Below, piece by piece: positions 23,096 through 34,089 of a stretch of 64,000 bases of DNA (position 1 is its first letter; each line of letters starts with the position of its first letter). Origin of the DNA: Acephala macrosclerotiorum (taxonomy: Eukaryota > Ascomycota > Leotiomycetes > Helotiales > Mollisiaceae); contig MU119226.1 of the NCBI GenBank assembly GCA_014904845.1, forward strand, positions 124,001 to 188,000, written 5' to 3'. The position numbers were made by a program, and so were the translations under genes. The notes beneath the pieces were generated by a model. It was given only the letters and a program-made list of their open reading frames with translations. It was not told the DNA's origin and ran no database searches.

Positions 23096-24397
23096 CTATG
23101 TTTGGATTAGACCTGGCTGGAAACCATTCATTCCATTTGGAATAACGCCGTCTGGAAGCACACCATCAATGGTTACAGGCTGTGCTCCAAGAGAAAGTGG
23201 CAGCAGCGCCTCTCCCAACGCACCTTCAGGATGTAATGCGTACATCGGTGCCTCCATTGCGTCTCCATCAAAGACCACCATATTCTGAATTGGTTGTTGA
23301 CGAGCACCAAGAACATTAATAACGTCTTGCGCGAGTTGGCCACCAAGGACAGCAGTGACGGGAGCAATCTCTGAACCCACATTCGTCAAGAACCTTCGCA
23401 AAACCTCTGCTCTCAAGGTCTCGCCTGGTAAACCTAAAGCCTTGTGCTTCTGGTCAGCCAAAACAGTGAACATCTTGAGATCCTCTGGTGTACTTGGCAG
23501 ACGTCCATCTTGAAGCTGGGTGAATTCCCACAAAGCACGGAGACATGATAAAATTGGCGTGACAGCCTTCAGTCGTCGCTTGGTCTTGAGAAATTCGGCC
23601 GGGAGACCGGCAGCATCGCTCGCTAAGAACCAAGTCGAATAGAGCTCCCGCTTTGTGACCATCTCGACGTTCTTGCCATTCTCCTTCTTTTCCTTCACAT
23701 CAATCACACTGCGTGTGCGTGTCTCTGGTCCAACCGTCGTAACTCTGTTGCCCTTGTCTCGCTGCACCACATAATCGTGTTGAATCAGATCCGAGAATAT
23801 GAAGCCGTAGAAACCGTGGACACCTGCCGCATAAAATGGTCTATGATTGATTCTTGTCGCCGTATTGATGAAATTCAGGGAGTCTGGTTGCAGGTCTGTA
23901 GCGATTACAATGTCGAATGCGCCAAAGTAATCCGGTCCCTTGCTCTTGATATCACTCTGATCCACAATCACATTGACTCTCGGGTTCAACTTTCTGATCT
24001 GTGGTGCCGCCGCTTCTGCTCTGTTCGTACCAACATCTGCCTCAGAAATGAAGAACTCGGCGCCTAGATCGCTTTGCGTGACAACTTCATGGTCAACGAT
24101 TGTGAGGGAATGGATGCCTGCGAGGACAAGGTTCTTGGCGATTTCGTTCGCGAGGGCTTTCATGGTTATGAGGAGGATATTGGCATTTCGGATCTTCTCT
24201 TGAGCTTGGACACCCCATAGTCGGATTTGACGGTCGTAGAGAGCGATTTCATCTAGCAATGGTTAGCTGAGGTTGCTGTTGACGGACTGGCAGATCGTAC
24301 CAGCACTGATGCCTTCTGGAGCTGGTATTGGGGCGTCCGTTGTGACTGGAAGCTGTCCAGGGGCTGGCATAATTGGCAGATCTGTAATTTGATCCAT
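23096..24397 (-). CDS. aos1: SUMO-activating enzyme E1 subunit Aos1
   Basis: Exons 24301..24397 and 23096..24252 join through a 48-base intron to give 417 residues. The protein has the ThiF/E1 fold: E-I-A-L-Y-D-R-Q-I-R-L-W-G, then K-A-L-A-N-E-I-A-K-N-L-V-L-A-G-I (nucleotide-binding region), then T-I-V-D-H-E-V-V. It lacks the catalytic cysteine domain, as expected for the Aos1/SAE1 half that pairs with Uba2 to adenylate SUMO in the nucleus. The closing hydrophobic segment before the Gly/Pro-rich tail, with G-G-Q-L-A-Q-D-V-I-N-V-L, is also typical. The 32-residue Pro-rich N-terminal extension is encoded by exon 1. It shares a 557-base upstream region with the gene at 24955. Confidence 0.94.
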
Positions 24398-24954
24398 CTC
24401 CGCGTTGTTTGAGTATGGTTCGCGTGGATGGATGGTGGAGGTTGAAGATGGTCTGCCTTGTGCTCTCTAGAACAGGAGGCTACCGCGTGTTGACGGTTTC
24501 GCTTTCATACCAGCTAGAGGAGGAAGAAGCGACCCTCGACAAGTGAATGACCGAGAATTAGTGAAGGGTCAACAGAGAGTAGAAACGCGAAACTCGGGAT
24601 GAAAGCCAGCAGCAAACTCTCAAAAAAGATCGGCAACGCGTGCCTGAGCGAGCCGCATCCGATAAAGAAGCTGATAGGCTTCACCCCACAAAAGCGTTAG
24701 CGAGAGACATCTAAACGACGACATACATTCTTTAAAGCAACGTTGTGTCTCTCTTACGCACTCCAGCATCGACTTTGCATTTTGCAACCGCATACTTACA
24801 ATAGCTGTTGTCTATCGTCTGATCTCGACCTCGAACTCGACTGCGGACGACTCACATTCCTGGCTTCGCTGCCAAAATTTTATGCCGAGGCCGCTATCTT
24901 TAATGGTGTGTAAGCCTTGACGTCTTCTTTGTCCACAACCATTGCTTTATTCTC
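24398..24954. promoter_or_regulatory. shared upstream region of aos1 and the gene at 24955
   Basis: 557 bases between divergent start codons. No TATA element close to either start is obvious; CT-rich runs occur toward the rightward gene (24780-24950). A constitutive bidirectional promoter is the likely role. Confidence 0.5.
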
Positions 24955-26663
24955 ATGGATTCACGACAGTCTGGCAATTTTGACGACCCTCCTGCCTCCG
25001 AATCTTATCGTGAGACGGCAGACAGAATAGTACGCGAGATACTCAACAATACCACACAATCACCCGATGATATCAGCCCTTCAGGGGAACTATACAGAGC
25101 AATAGAACGATTCCATCGAATGAGAGGGCACCCACCTGGCCAGAACTCGACTGAACGTACCATGTCTTCCGATCCAGATCCCTCCGAAAGACGACAGAGA
25201 TGGCTGAGGAGAGAAGGAATTGATCCAGCCTCGCCCTTGTTCGTCTTGCCACCACAGCCTGCACCAACGGAGCCGACTCCTCGAGAAAGAGCTGCATCGA
25301 GATTAGCTGGCATGTCTGCCAGGAGAGGTAGACCTCGTATGTCAGTAAGCGACCGATACATGGAGAGACACAGGGCTGTGCTTAGCGAGAATGCTGCTTC
25401 TGCTGCGAGCAATGGCCTTGCAGATCTGCAACATGCTGGTCGGCAATTGGAGCAAGCCAGCTCAAATCTTCGAGCTCTTCTGGATGATCCGGTACCCCAT
25501 ATATCATCTCCCACTCTTGAACCAGAATATGGGCACGAGGCTGAGCGAAGAGTGAAACGAAGGAAGCTTGACTCGGACAAGTTAGATACGGGATTTAAGG
25601 GCTTCAGCTATGGACGATATGGCCAGGTTGAGCCGGGCAAGCTCACCATGGAGATTGTCAGCTGTGATGGTGGCATATTCCAGGAGCAAGCGGGGAATTA
25701 TTCCGCTGAGAATGTGTTGAGGAACGATTCGACGGTATATTGCACGAAGAGTAATCGATGTAATCTGGTTCTACGACATCAGGGAGCTACGGTTTTCTCT
25801 CTGAAAGAATTGATTATCAAGGCTCCGCATTCTGGATATACAGCACCGTAGGTTACACAAGACGGAAGGGGGGTAAAAGGCTAACAGATTGCAGTGTCCA
25901 GGAAGGAATGGTGTTCATCTCGATGTCTTCCGATGATCTATTGACACGAACTGCCCAGTACCAAATACAATACTCACCACCACGTCCCCGAAGATCAGCA
26001 TCTCGATCTAACGACCTTCCTCCCATCATGTCCGTCAGGCATAACGACGATGGCACTATGACAACGGCACAGGCTCGTGCTCGCCGATTATACAACATCG
26101 GTCTGGAGGATGAGGACTGTGATTATCGAACGGCTCAAATACCCCCAGAATTTGCGGAGAATGCTCCTGCATTTCAAGTCACAACTCAATGTAGCGACTC
26201 CGAAGGAGAGGAGCCTCGAACGCATCCCTCTCGCAGTCGCTTACATCGAGTCATGGGCCTGCGGTTTGAAGAATCGGAGAGCAGTGATGAGGAGCCGACT
26301 GCTGAACAAACAAGTGCATGGCACGAGGACTATATACTCAACATGGGTCGATCACCGCGTTTGAGACGTCGAGAAACTGCAAGCAATATTACGCTAGCTG
26401 AAGCTGAGGAGGCATCTCAGATCGCGACTCAAGAAGCCGTTAGAGCTGTTGGTGGAGAGCTTATGGCACCGCATGCAAAATTCTTCATCGAGAGGGACAA
26501 GAGCAAGTGTACAGTGAAGTTTGATCCACCAGTCACTGGGAGGTTTATCTTATTGAAAATGTGGAGCCCGCATCACAACGCTTCGAGCAACATCGACATC
26601 CAGAGCGTCGTGGCTAAAGGATTTGCAGGGCCAAGATTCTTCCCAGCGATTGAGATGAGATGA
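24955..26663 (+). CDS. conserved fungal protein of unknown function, possible galactose-binding-like fold
   Basis: Exons 24955..25847 and 25895..26663 (intron GTAGGT, CTAAC, CAG; 47 bases) give 553 residues. The first 200 residues are polar and probably disordered, rich in Ser/Pro/Arg. Residues about 215-340 contain a conserved beta-rich module (G-F-K-G-F-S-Y-G, Y-S-A-E-N-V-L-R-N-D, Y-C-T-K-S-N-R-C-N-L-V-L-R-H). It resumes at the C terminus (F-D-P-P-V-T-G-R-F-I-L-L-K-M-W-S-P) after an acidic Ser-rich insert. A split DOC1/discoidin-like fold would look like this, with the late R-F-I-L-L-K strand typical of it; this is inference. I cannot name the family. There is no signal peptide or membrane segment. 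It is divergent from aos1. Confidence 0.8.
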
Positions 26664-27289
26664 AACAATTTGGTGCGGAGGCCAAATTCATCTGCAGATT
26701 CCACGACCGTCACGACTCGAGTCTTTGCATCCGACTTCATATTCTAGGGGGCGTACAGTGTTTATATCATTTACAATACCACAGGGTCTTGTGCCTGCGA
26801 CCACTTTAATTCAACAATTCATCACATACAAACACATCCACCTGCCCAACATGTCCTCATCTCCAGCAGATGGGGACCTTGACCTGAGCATTTTCGGAAA
26901 AATGCGTTGCCTCTTTGTCATTGTCTCTATTCCTATGTCTCTACGGGGACAAGTCGTTCAAAGAGGCCATTTTCTATCGCGAAATATACTTTGGTTTTAA
27001 CCTTTCAATTGCATTGTATTTTCACCTCCGACAATTGTTGTGGGCGCAAAGGTCTCGAACAATGCCGTTCTTTATCGAGATACAAGCTATTCATCAGAGT
27101 CTAAATCAGTGTTTAGAACAACAGCAACTGTTATATTGTTTAACTGCTTATCTCTTCCACTTTAATTCTGCTCTTCGGATCCTTCCATACAATCTACAAC
27201 GACTCTCCCGGACCCATCAAAATAAATATTCTATCGCAACTTACAAGACCTTCTTCCAACTACCACCCCCGAATCACCAATCCATCAAA
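26664..27289. other. intergenic, 0.6 kb
   Basis: Downstream of the previous gene and upstream of a decayed HAD gene. Open frames at 26725-27328 are short and unsupported. The block tcaacaattcatcacatacaaacacatccacc (26810-26840) resembles a CA-rich fungal leader. Confidence 0.4.
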
Positions 27290-28365
27290 ATGAACCTCAA
27301 TCCCGTCGTCAAATACAATCTCCTCTAAACTCGCTTCAATGCGCTCTCCCTGCAAGATACTCCCTAGAACGTAATCGATTTCGGTTTTGTATTCGACATC
27401 GATGGAGTCCTGATCAACAGTCGCAGAGGTAAAGCTTTATCTGGCGCACGCGAAACGTTGCTTAAACTACAACGAAGCAACATTCCTTTCGTTTTGCTAA
27501 TTAATAAGTCGATAAAGGCTGACAGAATGCACGCGTTCAATCTCCGAGAACAACTCTGCCTCGATACGCTCTCTACTGACCAAGTCATACAGAGACGTAG
27601 CCCATTCAAAGCACTCGTACCTCAATTTGGCGACAAGACAATCCTGGCCGTCGGAAGAGGTGATCAAGACTTCCTCAAGTACATCGCATTCCTCCACGGA
27701 TTCAAACGTGTTGTCGTTCTTTCAGACATCAAACCAGGCGTGAAGATGCAAATCAGCACTATCCTTGTCTTCAATAATTCTCACTCCAAGGGCTGTAAGC
27801 GCTTTACACAGCGCGCCATCCACTGCTTCCTTTCTCAAAAGGGACAACTTGCCACCAAATCTCCACTCAACAGCAACAACTATCTCCCAAACAACGGCTA
27901 TCTTCGAGACGGCTAGCCTAGTATCTCGTGCAGTGGCTCTGAGCAAGAAAAATTCAAAGAGTGCATCAACGAGCTTTAGGCTGAGAAAACTAATGGTGCC
28001 GAGCTCGATAATCAAGCCTAGTATGGGAAACCTCATGTCGAGTCTTTCTATTACGCGAAATCAGTGTTGCAAACGCTGCACAAGAAGACTCAAGTTAAAG
28101 AGAATAGCTTTGAAAGGCCGAAGATCAAGAAAGTCTTCATTATTAGCGATGATCTAGTTAAGGATGTAAGGGCGCAAGCGCTGTCGTGCCGAGGAGCGGC
28201 GCTGAGTGGGTTACATGTCTTGCTGAGAGTGGTGTATACGAAGCTGGGATAGCGCTGGAAGCTGAGCTCAGCTGGGTAGGTAAGGATGTTGGATGCGCCG
28301 TCAGAGATGTGTTAAAAGGTGAGGGGTGGGTGGATGAGGAATGGTTAGGAGATGGGAGCAAGTAA
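27290..28365 (+). pseudogene. decayed HAD-superfamily hydrolase (CECR5/HAD-IIA-like)
   Basis: From ATG 27290 one frame reads through to about 27960 with the HAD motif I as F-V-F-D-I-D-G-V-L, then P-F-V-L-L-I-N-K-S where the family has a V-T-N motif, F-K-R-V-V-V-L-S-D-I-K, and S-P-L-N-S-N-N-Y-L-P-N-N-G-Y as in CECR5-type members. It is interrupted in that frame by TAA at 27326, TAG at 27365 and TAG at 27914, the last where the family reads D-G-Q-P. A second frame carries Y-G-K-P-H, Y-A-K-S-V-L-Q-T-L and V-F-I-I-S-D-D (motif IV region), with a TAG at 28019 just before Y-G-K-P. A third frame encodes the end, E-S-G-V-Y-E-A-G-I. Stops fit Gln codons changed by C-to-T. Related enzymes are phosphatases of mitochondrial or unknown role. 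Confidence 0.8.
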
Positions 28366-28709
28366 GTTGCTCCGTACTTCTTATTCTTATGTAATATATT
28401 TTTCTTTCTGCAAGCAAGGCTTCCAGCATTTCCTCTTGATTTTATTGCCTGACTTTGTTTATCGTGACTCCAATACACGCACTCATGATTAGGTGGCTCG
28501 GGTAGAAAATAGAGGCTCCACCTCGGCACTTCCTAGACTGAATGTCGGTTCTTCACTAGGACCCCTATGACGAGGCAGAAGATTATGTCTTCTATCCCTA
28601 AATGTAACCTTTCTAAGGTCAATTGTTTATCTCTTGTTCCCATTTCTCCTCGTTTTCTTGTATTTAATTGTCAATATCTATTGTAGAGTGTGTGAGTCGT
28701 TCAAAAAGT
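28366..28709. other. intergenic, 340 bases
   Basis: Promoter region of the methyltransferase gene, with a T-rich block (28610-28690) just before the start codon. No coding region is seen. Confidence 0.45.
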
Positions 28710-29676
28710 ATGGCGTCCTCTGACCCAGATATCAGATCCAAAGATCAACCATTCTATCTCTTACTCTCGCAACATCCTCCAACGCCAGCCTTCCGTGAAC
28801 TCCTAGAAAGCTACAGCAAGATCCCAGCCAACGAAGTTGACTCTCATCTTGAGGGTGTGGTACGTACTCAAATCCCTCATCTCTCCCTCCTTGACTAACA
28901 TATCCCAGCGAGACGATACTTGGAACCACCACCCCTACCCCTCCATCGGACTCTTCGTCTTCACAGATCTCGGTCTCTCAGGTGACGACCTCCCAAAATC
29001 CGACCCAAAAATCTTCCAACAAATAACATCCACCTGCACCTCCATCCTCCAAACGTTGAAGAGCGGAGGTAAGTTCCTAGACACCGGCTGTATGTTCGCC
29101 CAAGATGTCCGAAAACTCATCCACGACGGCGCGCCCGCATCATCCATCTACGCCACCGATCTCCACGGCAAGTATTTCACCTTCGGATACAAATTGTTTC
29201 AAGACGAAGCCATCATACCAAAAGACCACTTCATAGCAGCCGATATCCTCGACTCCAATGCTCCTGGCTTGAAACCCTTAGAAGGAAAAATCGACATCTT
29301 TAACGCAACACACCTCATCCACGTATTCTCAATCTCCGACCAAAAAAACCCCTTAAAACGCTTCATCTCCCTCCTCAAACCCCAGAAAGGAGTCATAGTC
29401 ATAGGTCGAATTACCGGGAACCTAAATGCGGGGTATCATGAATTAACGAATGCGAAAGCGACGGTGAAAGGAGGGAAAGGTGAGATTTGGGAGCATAATG
29501 TTGAATCTTTTGAGAGGCTTTGGAGGGAGGTGGGGGACGAGACGGGGACGAGGTGGGATTGTAGGGCGTGGTTTTGGAGGTTTGGGAACCATACTGGGGG
29601 TGAGGGGAGGCCGGAGAATTGGCACCGGAAGAGGGAGCATGGGATTGTTACTTTTATTATTACTAAGTTGGAATGA
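28710..29676 (+). CDS. SAM-dependent methyltransferase, secondary-metabolism type
   Basis: Exons 28710..28859 and 28909..29676 (intron GTACGT, CTAAC, CAG) give 305 residues. SAM-binding motif I appears as G-G-K-F-L-D-T-G-C-M-F-A-Q-D, followed by the acidic A-T-D-L-H and the post-motif D-I-F-N-A-T-H-L-I-H-V-F. The N-terminal block (D-D-T-W-N-H-H-P-Y-P-S-I-G-L-F) and the closing W-F-W-R-F-G-N-H-T fit the class-I methyltransferases found beside fungal polyketide synthases such as those of anthraquinone-type clusters. No synthase is in the window, so the substrate is unknown. It is convergent with the FAD oxidoreductase, with 189 bases between stops; the two may act in one small pathway. Confidence 0.86.
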
Positions 29677-29865
29677 GAATTTAATTGGTGATATTTATGG
29701 AGGATTGCGCCTTTAAGTGAAAGACGTGAAAATGAGACGGGCGAAGAAGATGGAAGCTTGAAGGCCGCGGAGTGCGTGCTCCTCCTTCTCGCTAAGTTTC
29801 AGCGGTGGCCCACTGTAGCTTTAGGCTTCGCATCGCTAAATTCAGGGCTTCTCCTCCTTGCTAAT

Positions 29866-31641
29866 CTACACGGCAGCATCCAGCTTTGATAGCAAGTGCC
29901 CTCCATTCTGTAGCTTCTGAAAGACACCATTCGGGTCCCACTTCTCGCTCTGCCCCTTTAGAAACTCCACCATTTCTCTTCCATAACTCTTCAGCGGGGA
30001 CTGGATGTACCCCGCGTCATTCATAAACTTGAAGTCAAGCAGAAGACCTCTCGCTCGAGTCGTGTCTTCAATCACAGTGATTAACTCTCTGACCTTAACT
30101 CGTGCAGCATCGTCATCTTTGTCGTCTTCCCATTCTACCATTGCTCCAATGAAAGAATGTGGTTCTGAAGGGATGTTCATGCAGTTCCCGCCTTGGGCTT
30201 TGCCTTTTTCGACGGCGGCGGGGCCGATGGGTTGGATTGTGAAGACGAGTGTGAAGGGGGAGTCTGCTACAATTTCTTGGAGCTTTTTGTGGAGGTCTAG
30301 GTAGACGGTTGAATCGACTCGAACGCTGGTTGTTCCTGTTTCTCGCCTGTTTTGAGTCAGCACTGGGACTAAGTTCGGAATGCAGAGGGGTTTACTTCTT
30401 CTTTTCTGCCATGGTGGAAGCCATTACTACAGAAAATTGTGTCCCTTGAGTTTCTGGAAGTGGTACGGTCATTGGCGTAATTTCGTCGAAGACATTGAAA
30501 GCAGAAGGTGTTCCAGAAACTTGTCCTTTATACAACATGCCTGCTACCAAGAAACCTGGGTTAATAGAGAGGAATAGACCGATGCGGTTGTTCTTTTCCA
30601 TGGCTTGTTGGACTTTAACTGTAGCATCCATGACGTGTTTGATATCGGCTACTGAGTAGACTTTAAAGGTATACCAGACATGGTAGTCTGAAAAAGTTTG
30701 AAGATCAAATCTAGTTACGATTCCTGAAAAGAGGATTAGCAAGACCTGGGAGATGCTTGGAGGAATGAGAAGTATACCGAAGTTGAGTTGGCCACCTTTC
30801 AGAACTTTGAACAGATCTGTATTCTCTTTGGAACTCGCCTGGACGATCGTGGAATCTGCAAGGACGACCTAATTCAGAAGTCTCAGTTGCTGCAGAAACA
30901 GAGCAGAGGGCATTGAGAACCAGGTTTTCTCACCTCAAAGTTCTTCACGTTGTCACACACCATTCCCCAACAATTTGAAAAATGAGACATTCCACCTTTC
31001 CGATGTATCTCGGTCAGTCATCTTTGCACGTAAACAGAGTGGGAATTCCTACCACCAGTGACAAGCCCGCCAACACCAACTCCACTTGCCCTCCCACCAA
31101 CAACCGTCTTCTCATCCTTCTCCAACGCCTTATAAACTCCATCCCAAGTCGCACCCGGGCCAACGCTCGCCACTTCTTTATCATCCGATAGGACGACCTC
31201 ATTCATCTCACTCAAATCCAACAGCACACCCTCCTTCCCAATACTCGAGCATCCAGGATTGGAATTATGCCCCGCACCTCGAACCGCAAATTGACATTGC
31301 ATAAACGTCACGATTTTCAGCGCGAGAGCGACTTCGATGGTGTTTCGGAGTTTGATGATGGAAGATGCGGGGAGCCAACATGTCGTTGACCAATTTTGTT
31401 GCTGGGCTAGTGAATAGGAGGTTGAGGTAGGGGTGCTGACGCGAGAGTCGTAGAGGATTGAGAGGGCTTTGGTGGTGTTTACTGCACGGACCTCTGAGGA
31501 ATCCGAGGAGGTAGTCGTGATAGAGTCTAGTGCGCTTGCAGTTGCAGTGATGGTGCCTTTATATTGAGCAGCGAGGGTGCTGAATTTGGAAGCGGCAGGT
31601 GCGTCCAGCACCGTTCGGAGAGAAGTTGACAACGATGCCAT
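29866..31641 (-). CDS. FAD-linked oxidoreductase (BBE/FAD_binding_4 family)
   Basis: Five exons (31053..31641, 30934..30995, 30778..30868, 30396..30723, 29866..30346) join in phase to give 516 residues. The FAD (PCMH) domain shows F-A-V-R-G-A-G-H-N-S-N-P-G, where the His is the usual attachment residue of flavin, then V-G-P-G-A-T-W-D-G-V-Y, G-G-L-V-T-G-G and C-D-N-V-K-N-F-E-V-V-L-A-D. Exon 4 carries L-N-F-G-I-V-T-R-F-D-L. The C terminus contains a D-P-N-G-V-F-Q-K-L-Q end block in place of the usual Y-G berberine-bridge ending. No strong signal peptide is seen. Such enzymes oxidise alcohols or close rings in secondary metabolism. Intron 2 (65 bases) ends at TTAG. Confidence 0.9.
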
Positions 31642-32630
31642 TAGGAACCGAAATGCAGCCCAAGCTTGAAGTTGATCAAATCTAGAAGATAAAAGTTGGG
31701 ACCAATCTTATATAGAAATCCAATGTTCAGCTACGTAAGCCGGAACTCGTCGTGAGGGTCTTGATCAACGCAATTGGACCTCGTACGTTGGGCACCGGAA
31801 CGGTGCTTACTTCCAAGCCTGGTTAAGAGAATCGGGTCCGACCGAGAATATGGGACTAGAATGCACCTGAAGCGTTTCGCATCCATCAACCAATCTGACA
31901 GCATGCACTCCGAGAGCGAGGTGATGATCTTGATGCGTGAGATTGCATGGTTGTTCTTTCCCAAGGCTGTTATTTAGCGAGCTTGCCCCTCCCCCTTTTC
32001 AGCAGGGCTGCCGAGAAACACGGCGCAGGGAGTGCAAACGCACAAATGCTGACCAAATCAAGAAGAGCGAAAGGCCTACAACAAGCTGAGTGAAGAGTAC
32101 TGGGCGAAAAATGACTGCAAAGTTTTCAGGACGCATCATGGTACGATGCTGCCGTCAAGCTCCTTCCCAGCGCTCGTCGTCGCTTCCATGTCTACAGGGG
32201 TTTCGCACTAAGTACCCCGCACCGAAACCCTCCTTCCGCCTCACCTCTCTTCTTTTCTTCTTCACCTCACTGCGAGTGAAGTGAGATCACTCCACATCAC
32301 AACTTCAGATATCTATTAAATTGATTAATCATTGCAACAAATGCGAACCTCTGCTATTATGAACGCACTTGAGTTATATGACGTAGGTCAAAGCATGCCA
32401 CGATCATGACAAGATGTTGGAATGCCTTCATTAAAATGGATGTTAGAAAGTGGCTCCAACTTTGGAAACCGCCTTCGATCAAAAGTATAGAGTATCCAGC
32501 ACAGTTGTCGAACATCAAGAGATGAGTTTTAGTGCCTTGCATTGACAGCCGTTGTTTCTTCTGAAGTTATCTGCGTCGATGCAATGACAGCCCTGCAATA
32601 GAAATGCCTTATGGTCTTGGTCTATGCATA
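31642..32630. other. intergenic, 1 kb
   Basis: Promoter of the FAD oxidoreductase (31642-31750, with an atatagaaa stretch on the minus side) and downstream flank of family member A. Open frames at 31731-32542 overlap on opposite strands and lack domains. Confidence 0.45.
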
Positions 32631-33586
32631 TCACTTCGTAAGATTACCAATCGACTTGGCACCCTCTTTGGGTCTCAAAAGTTTGCGAGGTCCAGACACA
32701 GTATTCTTCTCCACCAATCTGAGAAAGTCGTTCCTCTCCATCTTATCCCCGCCTTCGCCGATACGTTCTTGAAATACCTTCATCAATTCTCCAATCTTGA
32801 TGCCTTCAGCTGGTATAGCGGCAAGGATTTCGTGAGCTTGGATTCGTCCTGGAGGTTCAGGAACATCGGCAAGGGCAGCAACGAAAGCTGGAGCGAGCGT
32901 AGTCAAGGATCGTTGGGCAGCTTCCGTGGAAGAGAGGAATGGATCCTGTAGAGATGTTAGCAGTGCTATATACAACGGCGGTGCCAACATATTAAGGCCA
33001 TTGTGTGTATCGTACCTGCCTAGTATTCACAACTCTTCCATCAGTCTGAGGCTCAGTGGCTTGTCGCAAAGAGTGCTCGATCTTGTTAACTCTCTCACGA
33101 AGGTCTTGAATCGTAGTCTTCTCGAAGATCTTGCCATCGTGAATACCTCTTCCCACTGAGTACGCTGAGTTTATGATCTCTTTCAGCTTTGTATTCTCGG
33201 CTTTCATTTCTCTAATCTCATCTTCCCATTGTCGTACAGCTGCCTGGCCCTCGGTAGCCGGATCGAGTCTGATGCGAGCCCGGTAGAAGCTGTTCAAGAT
33301 GGATTTATCATAGGGAAAATCAACTTCAACTAGTGGAATGTCAGTTCACACGAAAATCTGTAACTTCAAGTTGGAACTTACAAGCTTCCTCCCAAAGATG
33401 CCACTCAACCCAGCAGTCCTCTTGGCTCTGACTCATTAATTGATAGCCACAAATCTTTTGCATATCGATCACGATACGATCGTAGGTCCTGCTCATATAT
33501 TCGAATCTGATGCCTCGTTTCTTTCTCTCGGCGGCAATGATTCGCAAGACACTACGGTAAGCTTGGCCATCTGTAGAGTCAGCCAT
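32631..33586 (-). CDS. Y-x-S-x-W family protein, member A
   Basis: Exons 33382..33586, 33016..33329 and 32631..32945 join in phase to give 277 residues. Residues 10-68 form the shared module of this locus: Y-R-S-V-L in place of Y-x-S-x-W, then L-M-S-Q-S-Q-E-D-C-W-V-E-W-H-L-W-E-E-A. The phase-1 intron follows directly, and after it F-E-V-D-F-P. The middle is a charged coiled coil (R-Q-W-E-D-E-I-R-E-M-K-A-E-N). The C-terminal 75 residues (A-H-E-I-L-A-A-I-P-A-E-G-I-K-I-G-E-L, then F-L-R-L-V-E-K-N, G-P-R-K-L-L-R-P-K) look like a winged-helix module, faintly like the end of TFIIF RAP74. That likeness is a weak inference. There is no signal peptide; the product is probably nuclear or cytosolic. Confidence 0.8.
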
Positions 33587-34089
33587 GTTGACTTTCCCGA
33601 GGTGGTGCCGAAGAGCGACTGATCCTTTGTGCGAAAGTAGGCGGTTCAGACGGAGACCCGTTATTTCAAAATAAACAAAACGCGCTTATTTCGAGGCTAC
33701 GGGTGATTTCCCGGAACGGAAATTGATATGAGCGGCTATCTATTGAGAGTGGTGACATTATCAAATTTCATGAGAAGTTATGACAAAATCTTGAGCAGGA
33801 ATCACCTTCGAAACATTCATACCATTCAAGTCAATTTCAATGTTTGATCACAAGCATCAGTTAAGAGGGATCAAGAGCATGATCGTCCTTGTATTATTGT
33901 AAGCTTGTTCATCGAAAGTTCTGGACTCTCCTTGCTCCCCAACCTCATCGAAGTCCGTCGAGCCAAATTCGAACCCGCAAAGAAAGTCCTGCTTCAAGAA
34001 CAAGCAAACCTCGAATGAGACTAACGGAATCTACTCGAAGAAATCCTGCCTGTCATCGCCCTTTCCTCCACGTAGCCTATTTGAAGAAC
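33587..34089. other. intergenic, 0.5 kb
   Basis: Between family members A and B, in tandem on the minus strand. It holds the promoter of A and the 3' end of B. No coding region is seen. Confidence 0.45.
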
